Below are positions 46,559 through 57,407 of a DNA stretch of 64,000 nucleotides, in pieces. Numbering within the stretch: the stretch's first letter is position 1; every line of letters starts with the position of its first letter. The position numbers and the translations under genes are program-made. Below the pieces are notes generated by a model. It was not told the DNA's origin, made no database searches, and saw nothing but the letters and a program-made list of their open reading frames with translations. The stretch comes from CAIVVT01 sp963823095 (GTDB lineage: Bacteria; Acidobacteriota; Terriglobia; Bryobacterales; Bryobacteraceae), in assembly GCA_963823095.1 (NCBI GenBank), contig CAWGKI010000001.1:1054001-1118000 (forward strand), read 5' to 3'.

Positions 46559-47443
46559 ATGCCGGCCAGCCCGAAAGTCCGCACCGGGAGGAGTCGTACG
46601 GGACTCCACCGGTACCTGGCCGCATTCGCCTACCTCCCAGTGGGCATTTACAGCAATGGGGCGCTGGGCTCGGCGAAGGGTGCCGCGTACTCGGCTCTGT
46701 TGAGTTTCTTCCCGGTCTTCACATTCACGACAGCGGCTCTGATGGAGGCCAACGCCACCACCGTGGCAAAGCGGATCGCCAGCCTGCTGTATGAGTTCTC
46801 TCCGCCCGAGGTCGAACAGTTCCTGCGCGTCTGGCTCTCGGAACACAGCAAGAATCGCGTCTCGCTCCGCGTGGCAGCCGTCGCGCTCTCATTGTGGGCG
46901 GCCTCCGGCGTAATGGCCAGTCTGATGGAAGCTTTCCAGCGCGCATATAAGAAGGCAGACACGCGCGGCGTGGTTCGCCAGCGTATTGTGGCCATCTCGC
47001 TGGTCCTGCTTTCCCTGTTACCCGCGGTCGGCGCGACGATGCTGGTGGTCGTGGGCGACCGCGTCGAAACCGGCGTTATGAATTGGCTCGGAGTCGCCAG
47101 CGCAACCGACATCATTCGGCCCGGCGTCCGCATCCTCAACCGGGTGATCCGCTACGCTCTCGCGCTTTCGGCCGTGTGCCTGGTGACGGTGATGCTCTAC
47201 CATTTTGGGCCCGACGTCAAAGGGCGGCGCCGGCTCTTGCCCGGTGCGGCGCTGGCCACCGTCCTCTGGCTGCTGCTGACTCAGGCCTTTACCTGGTATG
47301 TCCGTAATGTAGCCAACTACAGCGTGCTCTACGGCTCGGTGGGCGCCGTGATCGCCTTCCTGGTCTGGATGTACCTGCTGGCGCTGGTGGCGATGGGCGG
47401 ATGCGAATTCAACGCGGCGTTGGACCGCTCGGACGGCAAGTAG
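46559..47443 (+). CDS. YihY/BrkB-family inner membrane protein
   Basis: 294 residues, intact. Six membrane helices: SAKGAAYSALLSFFPVFTFT, VSLRVAAVALSLWAASGVMA, VAISLVLLSLLPAVGATMLV, IRYALALSAVCLVTVMLYHF, LPGAALATVLWLLLTQAFTW and SVGAVIAFLVWMYLLALVAM. YGSVGAVIAFLVWMY and the closing GGCEFNAAL are the family signature. Function is unsettled (once mis-called RNase BN); probable transporter or envelope protein. Ends 9 bp before uvrB, so likely co-transcribed. Confidence 0.92.
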   Translation: MPASPKVRTGRSRTGLHRYLAAFAYLPVGIYSNGALGSAKGAAYSALLSFFPVFTFTTAALMEANATTVAKRIASLLYEFSPPEVEQFLRVWLSEHSKNRVSLRVAAVALSLWAASGVMASLMEAFQRAYKKADTRGVVRQRIVAISLVLLSLLPAVGATMLVVVGDRVETGVMNWLGVASATDIIRPGVRILNRVIRYALALSAVCLVTVMLYHFGPDVKGRRRLLPGAALATVLWLLLTQAFTWYVRNVANYSVLYGSVGAVIAFLVWMYLLALVAMGGCEFNAALDRSDGK

Positions 47444-47452
47444 ACTGGGAGT

Positions 47453-49472
47453 ATGAGCTTCCGGCTTGGCATCGACTATCAGCCTCGGGGAGACCAGGGC
47501 GAGGCCATCGATCAGCTCATTCGCGGCATCCAGGAAGGCGAGCAGCACCAGGTTCTGCTGGGCGTCACCGGCTCGGGCAAAACCTTTACGATGGCCAAGA
47601 TCATCGAGGGCCTGGACCGGCCCGCGCTGATCATGGCGCACAACAAGATTCTCGCCGCGCAGCTCTACCAGGAGTTCAAAAACTTCTTCCCGCGGAACGC
47701 GGTGGAGTACTTCGTCAGCTATTACGACTACTACCAGCCCGAGGCCTACGTCCCCGCCTCCGACCTGTACATCGAGAAGGAAGCCACCACCAACGAGGAA
47801 CTCGACAAGCTGCGGCTCTCGGCCACGCGCAGCCTGTTCGAGAGGCGCGACTGCGTGATTATCTCGTCGGTCTCCTGCATCTACGGTCTCGGCTCGCCCG
47901 AGGCGTATTACGGCATGTTGATGATGCTCGAAAAGGGCCAGAAGATCACTCGCGAGCAGATTACGCAACGCCTGGTCGAGATCCTCTACGACCGCAACGA
48001 CGGAGATTTCCGGCGCGGAAGTTTCCGGGTCCGAGGCGACGTCATCGACATCTATCCGACCTACGACGACAACGCCTTTCGCGTGGAGCTGTGGGGCGAC
48101 GAGGTCGATGCACTGTCGCAAGTGGACCCATTGACCGGCCAGGTGCGCCAGACCTACCTGCGCCTGCCCATCTACCCGAAGTCGCACTATGTGATGAGCA
48201 ACGAGACCAAGGAGCAGGCGATGCACTCCATCGAAGCCGAGCTCCAGTGGTGGCACAAGGAACTCAGCTCGCAGGGCAAGCACATCGAGGCGCAGCGCAT
48301 CTGGCAGCGCACCCAGTTCGACCTGGAGATGATGCGCACCGTGGGCTACTGCCATGGCGTCGAGAACTACTCGCGCCACTTCACGTCGCGCCTGCCGGGC
48401 GAGCCTCCGCCGACGCTGCTCGACTACCTGCCAGCGGACGCTCTGCTGTTCATCGACGAGTCGCACCAGACCGTGCCGCAAATCGGCGGTATGTACCACG
48501 GAGACCGCTCGCGCAAAGAGACGCTGGTCAACTTCGGATTCCGCATGCCTTCGGCGCTCGACAATCGGCCTCTGACGTTTGAGGAATTCGAAAACCGCGT
48601 TCACCAGACCATTTACGTCTCCGCGACGCCCGGTCCGTTCGAAATGACCAAGACGGCGGGCGTCGTAGTAGAGCAGATCATCCGGCCTACGGGACTTGTC
48701 GATCCGCCTGTCGAGGTCCGGCCGATCCGCGGACAGGTGGACGACTTGCTGGGCGAAATTCGCAAGCGCGCCGAACGCAACGAGCGCGTGCTGATCACGA
48801 CACTCACCAAACGCATGTCAGAGGACTTGCAGGAGTATTACTCCGAGTTGGGAGTGAAGTGCAGCTATATGCACTCCGAGGTTTCGACACTCGACCGCGT
48901 CAAGATTCTGCGCGATCTGAGGCGGGGCGAGATCGACGTGCTGATCGGCGTGAACCTGCTGCGCGAGGGGCTGGATCTGCCCGAAGTGACGTTGGTCGCG
49001 ATTCTCGACGCCGACAAGGAAGGGTTCCTGCGCTCCACCGGCTCGTCTGATCCAGACCATCGGCCGCGCGGCGCGCAACGTGAATGGAATCGCGATCCTA
49101 TACGCCGACGTGATGACCGACTCCATACGGCGCGCTATTAGCGAGACCGACCGGCGCAGGCGAACGCAAGTCGCCTACAACGAAGAAAATGGCATCACGC
49201 CACAGACCATTGTGAAGGCCATCGACTCGAATCTGATCAAGATCGCCGAGGCAGACTATGTCACGCCGGAACTGGGCGACGACTCCGGCCTGAACGAGTT
49301 GACGCCCGAGCAGCGCGTGTCCCTGATGGAAGAACTGGAACGGAAGATGCGCGAGGCGGCGAAGAATTTCGACTTCGAATCTGCCGCGCAATTCCGCGAC
49401 CGGCTGAAGGCACTACGCGAGCCGAGGCCCTTCGGCGAGGTGTCTTCGAAGCCGGCTCCCGAGCCCGAGTGA
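47453..49472 (+). CDS. uvrB: Excinuclease ABC subunit B, one frameshift
   Basis: About 673 residues. FRLGIDYQPRGDQGEAIDQL, LLGVTGSGKTFTMAKIIEGL (Walker A), FVSYYDYYQPEAYVPASDLY (beta-hairpin that probes damage), LFIDESHQTVPQIGGMYHGD (DEAD-like motif), helicase motifs to EGFLRSTGS. An extra T at 49046 throws the frame; the next frame gives LIQTIGRAARNVNG, ILYADVMTDS and the C-terminal UVR domain MEELERKMREAAKNFDFESA. UvrB verifies lesions in nucleotide-excision repair with UvrA and UvrC. The single extra base in an otherwise perfect gene is most simply a sequence error. Confidence 0.93.
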
Positions 49473-49488
49473 GATCTCACGCACGCTC

Positions 49489-49583
49489 GTGGCGCGCGAT
49501 TTATCGTGCAGTGGCGAGATTTATCTCGACATCCGGCGAATGCCGGCATGAATGCCGACACGGCACGCTAAAGCGTGCGCCAC
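49489..49583. repeat. Palindromic element, TT/AA-loop family
   Basis: Ends GTGGCGCGCG / CGTGCGCCAC (9 of 10). Inside: CGAT-TT-ATCG, GAGAT-TT-ATCTC, a GCCGGCAT word in both orientations, and GCACGCT-AA-AGCGTGC. Left-half loops are TT, right-half loop AA. The rest of 49473-49821 shows no gene. Related element at 54746-54840. Confidence 0.85.
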
Positions 49584-49821
49584 AACTCCCCCGCGACGCT
49601 GACCGGGTAGCAGGGTTGCATCTACCCGGGTCCTGGCAGTTGCACGGGCTGGAACCGGCCTCGTTTTCGTGGCAAGATTCTCTACATCTGGGTCCTCGCA
49701 CCGGCACGGCCGGTCAAGCGGGCGGACCAGGCCGGGTTTCGAATGGAAGTTCGCGACCTGCCGGGTTTTGCTGGCATCTGTTATAGATAGATAAACTTAG
49801 AGAAAGTCCGTTCTGGAACAC

Positions 49822-52501
49822 ATGTTGAAAAGCAAAACCGAGAGGCCCGCGGACCTGAATCCCGCCGAAACGCAGGAGTGGCTGGAGGCGTTGGATCAGG
49901 TGATTGAGGAAGGCGGCCCGGAGCGCGCGCGATATCTCCTGGAACGCCTGGTCGTCGAAGCGTCCAAGCAGGGCGCCCCGGCCACACTCGGCACGAAGAC
50001 CCCTTACGTCAACACGATCCCAGTTGAGGAAGAACTACCCTACCCTGGCGACCGCGAGTTAGAGCGGCGCATCAAAAGCCTGGTTCGCTGGAACGCCGTG
50101 GCCATGGTGGTGCGCGCGAACAAATACGACGACGGCATCGGCGGCCACATCTCCTCGTTCGCCTCTTCGGCCACTCTGGTCGAAGTCGGCATGAACCACT
50201 TCTTCCGGGCGAAAATCGGCGACCAGCCGGGCGACCTCATTTACTTCCAGGGCCATGCGTCGCCGGGTATGTACTCTCGAGCGTTCCTCGAAGGCCGCTT
50301 GACCGAGCAGCATCTGAAGAACTTCCGCCACGAGCTGAGGGAGTCGCCGGGGCTGAGTTCGTATCCGCACCCATGGCTGATGCCCGATTTCTGGCAATTT
50401 CCGACCGTTTCGATGGGTTTAGGGCCGATAAACGCGATTTACCAGGCGCGCTTTATGCGCTACCTGGAAAACCGCGGAATCCTGCCGCCGAGCGACCGCA
50501 GGGTGTGGGCCTTCCTCGGCGACGGCGAGATGGATGAGCCCGAGTCGCGCGGGGCTCTGCAACTGGCTGCGAACGAGAGACTCGATAACCTGATCTTCGT
50601 CATCAACTGCAACCTGCAGCGGCTGGACGGCCCGGTGCGCGGCAACGGCAACATCATGCAGGAACTGGAAGGCCAGTTCCGCGGCGCCAACTGGAACGTC
50701 ATCAAGAATGTCTGGGGCAGCGACTGGGACCCGATCTTCGCGGCCGACAAGAACGGCTCGCTAGGCCGGCGTCTGGAAGAATGCGTCGATGGCGAACTCC
50801 ACGCCATGAGCATTCGCGGCGGCGCCTATGTGCGCGAAACGCTGGCAGGCAGGGACCCCGAGATTCGCGAATTGCTCGCGCCCTATAGCGACGAGCAACT
50901 TGGCAAGCTGCGCCGCGGCGGCCACGACCCGGTGAAGGTGTACAACGCGTATCTGCGTGCGACTCAAAATACCGGGCAGCCGACCGTGATCTTGGCCAAG
51001 ACCGTGAAAGGCTACGGGATGGGCGAGGCCGGAGAAGGCCGCTACACCACGCACCAGCAGAAGAAGATGAACGAGCAGGAACTGATGCGGTTGCGCGAGC
51101 GCTTCCGCATTCCGATTCCGGAAGACACGGTCGCCACGGTCTCGTTCTATCGCCCTCCCGAGGATTCGCCCGAGATTCAGTATTTGAAAGAACGCCGCAA
51201 GGCGCTCGGTGGTTCGCTGCCCGCCCGCCTCAACACAACGGTCAATCTGCACGTCCCCGAGCTGAGCGAGTTTGTGGAGTCGCTGCATGGTTCCGGCGGA
51301 CGTCCGGTTTCCACGACGATGGCGTTTGTAGCCATTCTCAAAACGCTGCTCAAAAACAAGGAACTGGGCAGGCGTATCGTGCCGATCATCCCCGACGAGG
51401 CGCGCACGTTCGGCATGGAATCGTTGTTTCGCCAGATCTCGATTTACTCTCCCGCGGGCCAGCTCTACAAGCCCGTGGACAGCGAGCAATTCCTTTATTA
51501 CAAGGAAGCGAGCGACGGCCAGATCCTGGAAGAAGGCATCACCGAAGCAGGCGGGCTGGCGGATTTCACGGCGGCGGCAACGGCTTACTCGAACTACGGT
51601 CAGCCGATGATCCCGTTCTTCATCTACTACTCGATGTTCGGCTTCCAGCGAGTGGGTGACGCCATCTGGGCGCTCGGCGATTCGCGCGGCCGCGGCTTCC
51701 TGCTGGGAGCTACGGCGGGGAGGACGACGCTGAATGGAGAAGGGCTTGCAGCACGAAGACGGACACAGCCACGTGCTGGCCTCGACCGTACCGAATTGCG
51801 TCACATACGATCCGGCTTACGCGTATGAGATAGCGGTCATCGTGCGCGACGGCATGCGCCGGATGTTTGGCGAAAACGAAGACGTTTTCTACTACCTCAC
51901 GCTCGGCAACGAGAACTACGCGCAGCCGTCCATCCCCGAGGAGCCCGAGACGATTGAAGGGATTCTGAAAGGGATCCACCGGATCAGCAAGAGCGAGCAG
52001 GGTCCATCGCGCGTGCAGCTTTGGGGCAGCGCCTCCATGTTGAACGAAGCGTTGCGCGCGCAGCGTCTGCTCTGGGAGCGGTTCCAGATCCCGGCCGATG
52101 TGTGGAGCGTGACGAGTTACAACCAGTTGCGGCGCGACGGCCTGAGCGTTGAGCGATGGAACCGCCTGCATCCGGCGGAACCGGCTCGCAAGCCTTTCGT
52201 GCAACAGGCGATGGAAGGCACGCAAGGCCCGATCATCGCCGCCAGCGATTACATGAAGGTACTGGCCGACCAGGTGGCGCCGTGGTTGAGCGGACGCCTG
52301 GTGGCGCTCGGCACCGACGGTTTCGGCCGTAGCGATAGCCGTCCCTATCTGCGCCGCTTCTTCGAGGTGGACGCGGAGTCCATCGCCAGCGCCGCACTTT
52401 CGCAGCTCGCGCGCTGGGGCCAGTTCGATGCCCAAAAAGCTCGCCAGGCGCTGGCCGACCTCGGCATCGACCCGGATAAGAAGGAAGCCGCGAAAAACTA
52501 G
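49822..52501 (+). CDS. aceE: Pyruvate dehydrogenase E1, homodimeric, one frameshift
   Basis: About 892 residues from ATG 49822, as long as E. coli AceE. SSFASSATLVEVGMNHFFRA, IYFQGHASPGMYSRAFLEGR, VWAFLGDGEMDEPESRGALQ and NLIFVINCNLQRLDGPVRGN form the ThDP-binding GDG...NCN motif. The second half has IIPDEARTFGMESLFRQISI. An extra G near 51747 shifts the frame after GRTTLNGEGL; it resumes as QHEDGHSHVLASTVPNCVTY and runs to SYNQLRRDGLSVERWNRL. E1 decarboxylates pyruvate and passes the acetyl group to E2 lipoate. The E2 and E3 genes are not in the window. Confidence 0.93.
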
Positions 52502-52742
52502 CGGCGGCTCCGTCCAGCGTCCCTTCCGCATGGGGAGGGATAGCGTTTGATTTGAAAAGGCAGCACCCCCAGAGACACAAGAGGCTCGCGCAGTTGAATC
52601 GATCCTCGGCGCGGACCTGGATTCCTTCGTGGTTTTGATGTTTCGGCACAGTCCCCAGCTCGGGTGCATCCCGTGGGCTGGCACCGTGGGCTTGATAGGA
52701 TGTGCTCGGACCTATACCCTGTTCACGGAAGGAATCTGAACA

Positions 52743-53895
52743 ATGAATCGAAGGAATTTTCTGGAGACTGCGGGCGTAGCCCTGTCGGGTGCGGCTTTGC
52801 TGCGTGGCAGCGCGAACGAAACGGTTTCGGTAGGCTGCATCGGAGTCGGCGGTCGCGGAACGTACCATCTCAAGCACCTGCTCAAAATGAAAAACGCCGC
52901 GGTTCGCGCCATTTGCGACACCAATCCCGAGCATTTGGCGAACGCGCAGGACCTGGTTGAGAGCGCCGGCCAGCCCAAGCCCGAAGCCTTCGCCGACTGG
53001 AAGAAGATGCTGGCAAGCAAGAGCATCGAGGCCGTGGTGAGCGCCCTGCCGGTGCACTTGCACGCGCAGTGCTATCTGGACGCGATCGCCGCCGGCAAAG
53101 ATATTTATGCCGAGAAGCCCTTGTGTATGACCTGGGCCGAATGCGAAAAAGTGGTGGAGGCGGTGAACAAGAGCACGGTCATCTTCCAGGTCGGATTCCA
53201 ACGCCGCGCCGACCCGAATTTCATCGAGCCTATCAAGCAGGTCCACGCCGGCGAACTCGGCAGGCTGATTGAGGGGCGCGTCGAGTTGGTCGAATGCCTG
53301 GGGACCGATGGGAGGCTGGTTTGGGCACCGCAAGCTCTCTGGCGACTGGATGGTGGAGCAGGCTTGCCACAACTGGGACGTCATCGTCTGGGCGAATCAG
53401 TGTCAGCCGGTGCGCGCCGTGGGCTTAGGCACCACTGGTCTGTTCCGCGACACGCCGGTCCTGGTGGATGGCGTCAAGAACATCATGGCCATAGAGCCCG
53501 ACCGCGATGTGCATGACTACTACTCGGGATCGATCGAGTTCGCCAACGGCGTGATTGTGAACATCATCCATAGCTGGGTCGCGCCGAACATGTTCAATGA
53601 CGAATACACGCGCATGATCGGGCTGCGTGGAGGCGTGGACTTCAATACGGGCAAGTTCTCTTATCGCCCGTCTACCAAGTTGCCCGACAGGCAGGGCGTC
53701 ACCATTGATCCGAATTTCGATTCGAGCACCGCGGCGATGGCGGCCTTCCTGAGTTCGGTGAAGACGCGCAGCAAGCCGATTGCTACCGTGGAGAATGGGC
53801 GTGACGCGGTGATGTGTTCGTTACTGATGCGCGAAGCGGTCTACACGAAACAGGTGGTGACGCTGGAGACGTTGAAGAAGAACGCTCTGGCGTAA
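52743..53895 (+). CDS. Exported Gfo/Idh/MocA oxidoreductase, one frameshift
   Basis: About 384 residues from ATG 52743. NRRNFLETAGVALSGAALLR is a Tat signal (RRNFL). VSVGCIGVGGRGTYHLKHLL is the dinucleotide-binding turn and DIYAEKPLCMTWAECEKVVE has the EKP motif. A one-base change at about 53290-53330 separates HAGELGRLIEGRVELVE from GPMGGWFGHRKLSGDWMVEQ, CHNWDVIVWANQCQPVRAVG and the C-terminal catalytic domain with the substrate-facing Asp and His. Second such enzyme in the window; likely a periplasmic sugar or glycoside oxidoreductase. Upstream 241 bp (52502-52742) holds no gene. Confidence 0.86.
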
Positions 53896-53909
53896 TGGAC
53901 GCCCACGTG

Positions 53910-54030
53910 CGAAACGGAGCCGCGACCGTCAGGGAGCGGTTGCTTAACTATGCCATACGCCCGCAGGCTTTTTACACAAGAACCGAAAACACTGCTACAA
54001 CCGCTTCCTGACGGTCGCGGCTCCGTTTCG
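53910..54030. repeat. Inverted repeat pair, EPRPSGSG family, plus fragment
   Basis: Arms 53910-53942 and 53998-54030 are 33-bp inverted copies with one mismatch. A further short piece (GCGGCTCCGTTTCAAG) follows at 54037-54053. Same family as 10129-10254 and the lpxK insert. Confidence 0.85.
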
Positions 54031-54080
54031 AGGTGGAGCGGCTCCGTTTCAAGGGTTGAATTGCCAGGAGATACTGCACA

Positions 54081-54723
54081 TTGAAGCGCATCGTCGCTAT
54101 CGACACCACGAACGAATTCGGAAGCATTGCTCTCGTCGAGGACGGAGAGATCGTCGAAGAGACATTGCTTCATAGTCCGGATGGTTTCGGGCACGTGCTC
54201 TTTCCACAAGTTGCAGCAGCTCATGGAACGCCATGGCTGGAGTTTCGACCAGGTGGCCGGATTCGCCGCCGGAGCGGGTCCCGGTTCGTTCACCGGAGTG
54301 CGCGTCGGGCTGGCTGCGGTGAAGGGTCTGGCCGAAACAGCAGGAGTCCAGGCGGCAGCCGTTTCGAATCTGGAGGCGATGGCGTCGCTCGGGTCCTGTG
54401 CGTTGCGAGCGCCGTTCTTCGATGCACGCCGCGGTGAGATCTTCGGCGCGCTCTACGATTCGAATCTGATGGCGATCCGGCCGGCCAAGGCGCAACCCTT
54501 CGAAGGCTGGCTCGCTTCCCTGCCCCCGGATGCCGAATTGATGACGCCCGCCCCAGCGCCCTTCATCGAGACGTTGTCGGGACGGCCCGTCACGGTCACG
54601 CCGCGCGCGCTCGCCGGAGCCATCGGCAAGCTCGCACTCTCTCAATTGCAGGATCCCGTCGTCCTGGACGCCAACTACGTCCGCCGCTCCGACGCCGAGT
54701 TGAACTGGAAGGACGACCGCTAG
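54081..54723 (+). CDS. tsaB: tRNA threonylcarbamoyladenosine protein TsaB, one frameshift
   Basis: About 214 residues from TTG 54081. KRIVAIDTTNEFGSIALVED is the ASKHA N-terminus; after LLHSPDGFGHVLF an extra C near 54204 shifts the frame, which resumes as HKLQQLMERHGWSFDQVAGF, AAGAGPGSFTGVRVGLAAVK and GLAETAGVQAAAVSNLEAMA, the TsaB signature. Length is usual. TsaB scaffolds TsaD in making t6A37 on tRNAs and is essential in most bacteria, so the break is probably not real. No tsaD or rimI nearby. Confidence 0.9.
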
Positions 54724-54745
54724 CGGCATGCCGCCATCCCTTGCT

Positions 54746-54840
54746 GTGGCGTACGCTTTAGCGTGCAGTGCCGGCACTCCTGCCGGCATGGTCTGGACGT
54801 CGACAAGAGTGTCGACGCAGCACGCTGAAGCGTGCGCCAC
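54746..54840. repeat. Palindromic element, TT/AA-loop family
   Basis: Ends GTGGCGTACGCT / AGCGTGCGCCAC (11 of 12). Hairpins: ACGCT-TT-AGCGT, TGCCGGCA twice around CTCC, GTCGACA-AGAG-TGTCGAC, CACGCT-GA-AGCGTG. Same ends and first/last hairpins as 49489-49583, different centre. Confidence 0.85.
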
Positions 54841-54892
54841 ACGTGCAGAAAAGGGGGCAAGCAGAACGCCTCGCGCGGTGGCGATGCGAAAG

Positions 54893-54920
54893 GCGAAACG
54901 GCAAGGGCTTGCCGTTTCGC
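54893..54920. repeat. Perfect 13-bp-stem hairpin
   Basis: GCGAAACGGCAAG, two G, then the exact reverse complement. It can be extended on both sides by AAAGG/CTTT. It sits 52 bp after the TT/AA element and 50 bp before the small gene. Confidence 0.8.
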
Positions 54921-54971
54921 TTTGCAACCGATTGATTCTAATATGCCAAGAATGCCAAAACAGCAAACCAC

Positions 54972-55223
54972 TTGCCGTTTGATATTGGGCTGGCGTCACT
55001 CTACAGAAACCCACGCCGAATTATTGACCCAGTCGAAAGGTCAGAGTGGGCTTCCGATACACGTGACGGACCGCTCGATTCGTTCGAGAAGCGTTCGCGG
55101 CTATGCGGTGGCAACCGCGCAAGGCGCGCGAATGCGGTTTGTTCACTTGGCCTCGCGGAACCGGAACAGTCTCTCCGGAGTCTCATCAAGTGGCTCATCC
55201 AAGAGACGAAAGCATCCGAATGA
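54972..55223 (+). CDS. Possible small protein, unrecognised
   Basis: 83 residues from a TTG, ending in TGA at 55221-55223 that overlaps a potential ATG of the next gene (ATGA). The sequence (ERSEWASDTRDGPLDSFEKR, LGLAEPEQSLRSLIKWLIQE) has no hydrophobic segment and I recognise nothing. Only the overlapping junction supports it as a gene; it may equally be chance in a region of repeats. Confidence 0.3.
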   Translation: MPFDIGLASLYRNPRRIIDPVERSEWASDTRDGPLDSFEKRSRLCGGNRARRANAVCSLGLAEPEQSLRSLIKWLIQETKASE

Positions 55224-56393
55224 CCATCTAGCGTTCTCCGGCAGTCCATCCTCTGGTTTGCGGTTCTCACGCTGGGAGCATGCGCCCACCGCCGGACGCC
55301 TGTCGCCGAAGCCTGGCGGTTCGATGTGTCGAGCGTGCCGGACCGAGTGGTCCCGCCCGGCCAGGCCGTGCCCGTCGACGGTGTGTATCGCATCCCGATG
55401 GAGGGAATATTCTACGCCCGGCCGGAATGCCGCGCGGAGGCCGGCGAATTCGCGCTGGTTCGCTCCGGCCAGGGGCTAACGCTCCAGTTCCCGCGGAGCG
55501 TCTTGCAGAGCGAAGGCCACGATCCCGCCGACGCCTGGGACGCCTTTCGCGATGCCGCGTTGCGGTTGGAGGATAATGCGTGCCTGCCGCGCGAATCGAT
55601 CCACGCCCTCAGCAAGCAACTCCTCGGCGCGATCGCGCTAACCACCCGCTCGACCTATGGCATTCGCTACGGCAATTACGAACGGACGGGCGCCATCAAT
55701 CTGGAACCGGGCTTCCGCCTCAAGGTCGTCGCGCCACTCCTGCAGCCAGGTGTCAAGGAAGTGAAGATCGTCCAGTCGCCAGGCCCGAACGGTGGCCCGC
55801 TCCAATTCACGGCGGAGGGTCTGGACGGCTACGAAACGTCCTACTATGCCGTCCAGCCAAGAGACGGAGGCGGCGTCCAGTTCGCGCTCACCTCGGTGGA
55901 GCAGAACCGGATGAACGTTATCACCCATCCGGATAAGCCCACCGGCTTCCAGTTTCACCTTGTCCCGGACGCGCGCTACTTCCGGCTGATGTTCCTGCGC
56001 CGCGCCTCCATAGCGGACCGCGACATCTCGCTGCTGGGCGCGCCCGAGTGGGGCCTGATGCTCGATTCTGCGCAGCGCTTTGACACAATCGCCGGAGCGG
56101 TGGATGATTGCGACAAGGTGCCCGGGCTGGCCTGCATCGCCCTCACGAAACAGACCGCGATCCTGTCCGAGGCCGGCATAGAGGCGAACGGCGGGCTGGT
56201 CTACCTGCCGGTCGGAGGCACGTTAGGCGACCTGCTGGGAATCTCGGGCCGCGACACGAGCGACGTCCGGGCGATGTCGGGAGTGAGGGTCGAGCGCTCC
56301 TGGCACGGGCGAATGTTGCCCGTCGAATTCGACCACAAGAACCTGGCCTCACTCAACCTGATCCTCTTTCCAGGCGACCGCGTGACCTGGTGA
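55222..56393 (+). CDS. Lipoprotein of unknown function, start obscured by indel
   Basis: The supported frame runs from about 55235 to TGA at 56391-56393. Its first residues, SILWFAVLTLGACAHRRTPV, are a lipoprotein signal with LGAC lipobox, but no start codon lies in that frame before a stop; ATG 55222 would serve if one T near 55230 is extra, giving about 389 residues. A GTG at 55326 is the best uninterrupted start. The body is beta-rich (GFRLKVVAPLLQPGVKEVKI; NVITHPDKPTGFQFHLVPDA; FLRRASIADRDISLLGAPEW) and ends in a strand region with NLILFPGDRVTW. No known domain recognised; an exported sugar- or peptide-binding role is only a guess. Confidence 0.6.
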
Positions 56394-56535
56394 CGGGCTG
56401 TTCCCGCCGGTAAGCCCTTCCGGGGCGCCGAGTCTGCGAAATGCCGGTTGACAGCTTTCGCGATGGCCTCATAATGATCCAGATGGCGGCGGACTGGGCT
56501 TCTAGTGCTGTGACCATGTGGAAAAGTGCGAATTC

Positions 56536-56625
56536 TGTGGGGCAGGATGGTATCCTGCGCGGCGATTGGCAATCGCCGCGCGTGCCGGTTGCCAACCGGC
56601 ACGCAGCTTGCCAAGCTGCCCCACA
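56536..56625. repeat. Palindromic element, GGC-loop family, four tiled hairpins
   Basis: Ends TGTGGGGCA / TGCCCCACA. Hairpins lie edge to edge: 56542-56558 (stem GCAGGAT, loop GGT), 56559-56579 (GCGGCGATT, GGC), 56582-56602 (GTGCCGGTT, GCC), 56603-56619 (GCAGCTT, GCC). All stems are perfect. Shares first and last words with 15100-15206 in swapped positions. Confidence 0.9.
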
Positions 56626-56703
56626 AAGGAACAGTTCTTCGCGGCCTGGGCATCTGGCTCGGAGTGCGCCGCACACTCGCTCGAGACTTTGAGGTACACA
56701 TCC

Positions 56704-57398
56704 ATGCATCTGAGTAAACGTGCCGCGGCGGAGTGCATCGGCACATTCTGGTTGGTCTTCGGCGGATGCGGCAGCGCCGTGCTGGCGGCCGCCTTCCCGG
56801 GGCTGGGCATTGGCTTCGTGGGAGTCGCGCTGGCGTTTGGATTGACGGTCCTGACCATGGCCTACGCGATTGGGCACATATCGGGCTGCCATCTGAACCC
56901 GGCAATCTCCATCGGCCTGTGGGCGGGAAACCGGTTCCCTGCCTCCGAGTTGCTGCCCTACATCGGCGTCGCAGGTGGTGGGAGGAATCGCGGGCGCTAG
57001 CGTGTTGTTCGTCATCGCCAGCGGCAAAGCGGGATTCAGCCTGAGCGGCGGCTTCGCCTCCAATGGTTACGGGGCTCATTCGCCGGGGGGCTATTCCCTG
57101 TTCGCGTGCCTTATCGCCGAGGTCGTTCTGACGTTCATATTCGTCTTCGTGATCATGGGTGCGACGGACAAGCGCGCACCGGCAGGATTCGCGCCGATCG
57201 CCATCGGCCTATGCCTGACCCTGATTCACCTGATCAGCATTCCGGTGACCAACACGTCGGTGAATCCGGCGCGCAGCACCGGTCCCGCACTCTTCGCAGG
57301 CGGTTGGGCGCTTGGAGCAGTTGTGGCTCTTCTGGCTTGCGCCGATCGTGGGCGGGGCGCTCGGCGGACTGATCTACAAGTGGTTGGCGGAGGAGTAG
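56704..57398 (+). CDS. aqpZ: Aquaporin Z-type water channel, two frameshifts
   Basis: About 231 residues from ATG 56704. RAAAECIGTFWLVFGGCGSA (TM1), GVALAFGLTVLTMAYAIGHI, then the first NPA in SGCHLNPAISIGLWAGN. After ELLPYIG a one-base change near 56971 leads to VVGGIAGASVLFVIASG; EVVLTFIFVFVIMGATDKRA and the second NPA in NTSVNPARSTGPALFAGGWA follow. An extra G near 57317 shifts it again to LWLFWLAPIVGGALGGLIYK and the TAG at 57396. Both NPA boxes and the selectivity-filter arginine after the second one are present, as in AqpZ. Confidence 0.9.
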
Positions 57399-57407
57399 CC
57401 AGCCGAT

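Noticed and set aside
47018..48604. Minus-strand 528-residue open frame opposite yihY and uvrB
   Set aside because: Antisense shadow of two strongly conserved genes in GC-rich DNA.
54832..55479. 215-residue plus-strand frame
   Set aside because: Runs through a hairpin repeat and out of frame with the lipoprotein; composition not protein-like.
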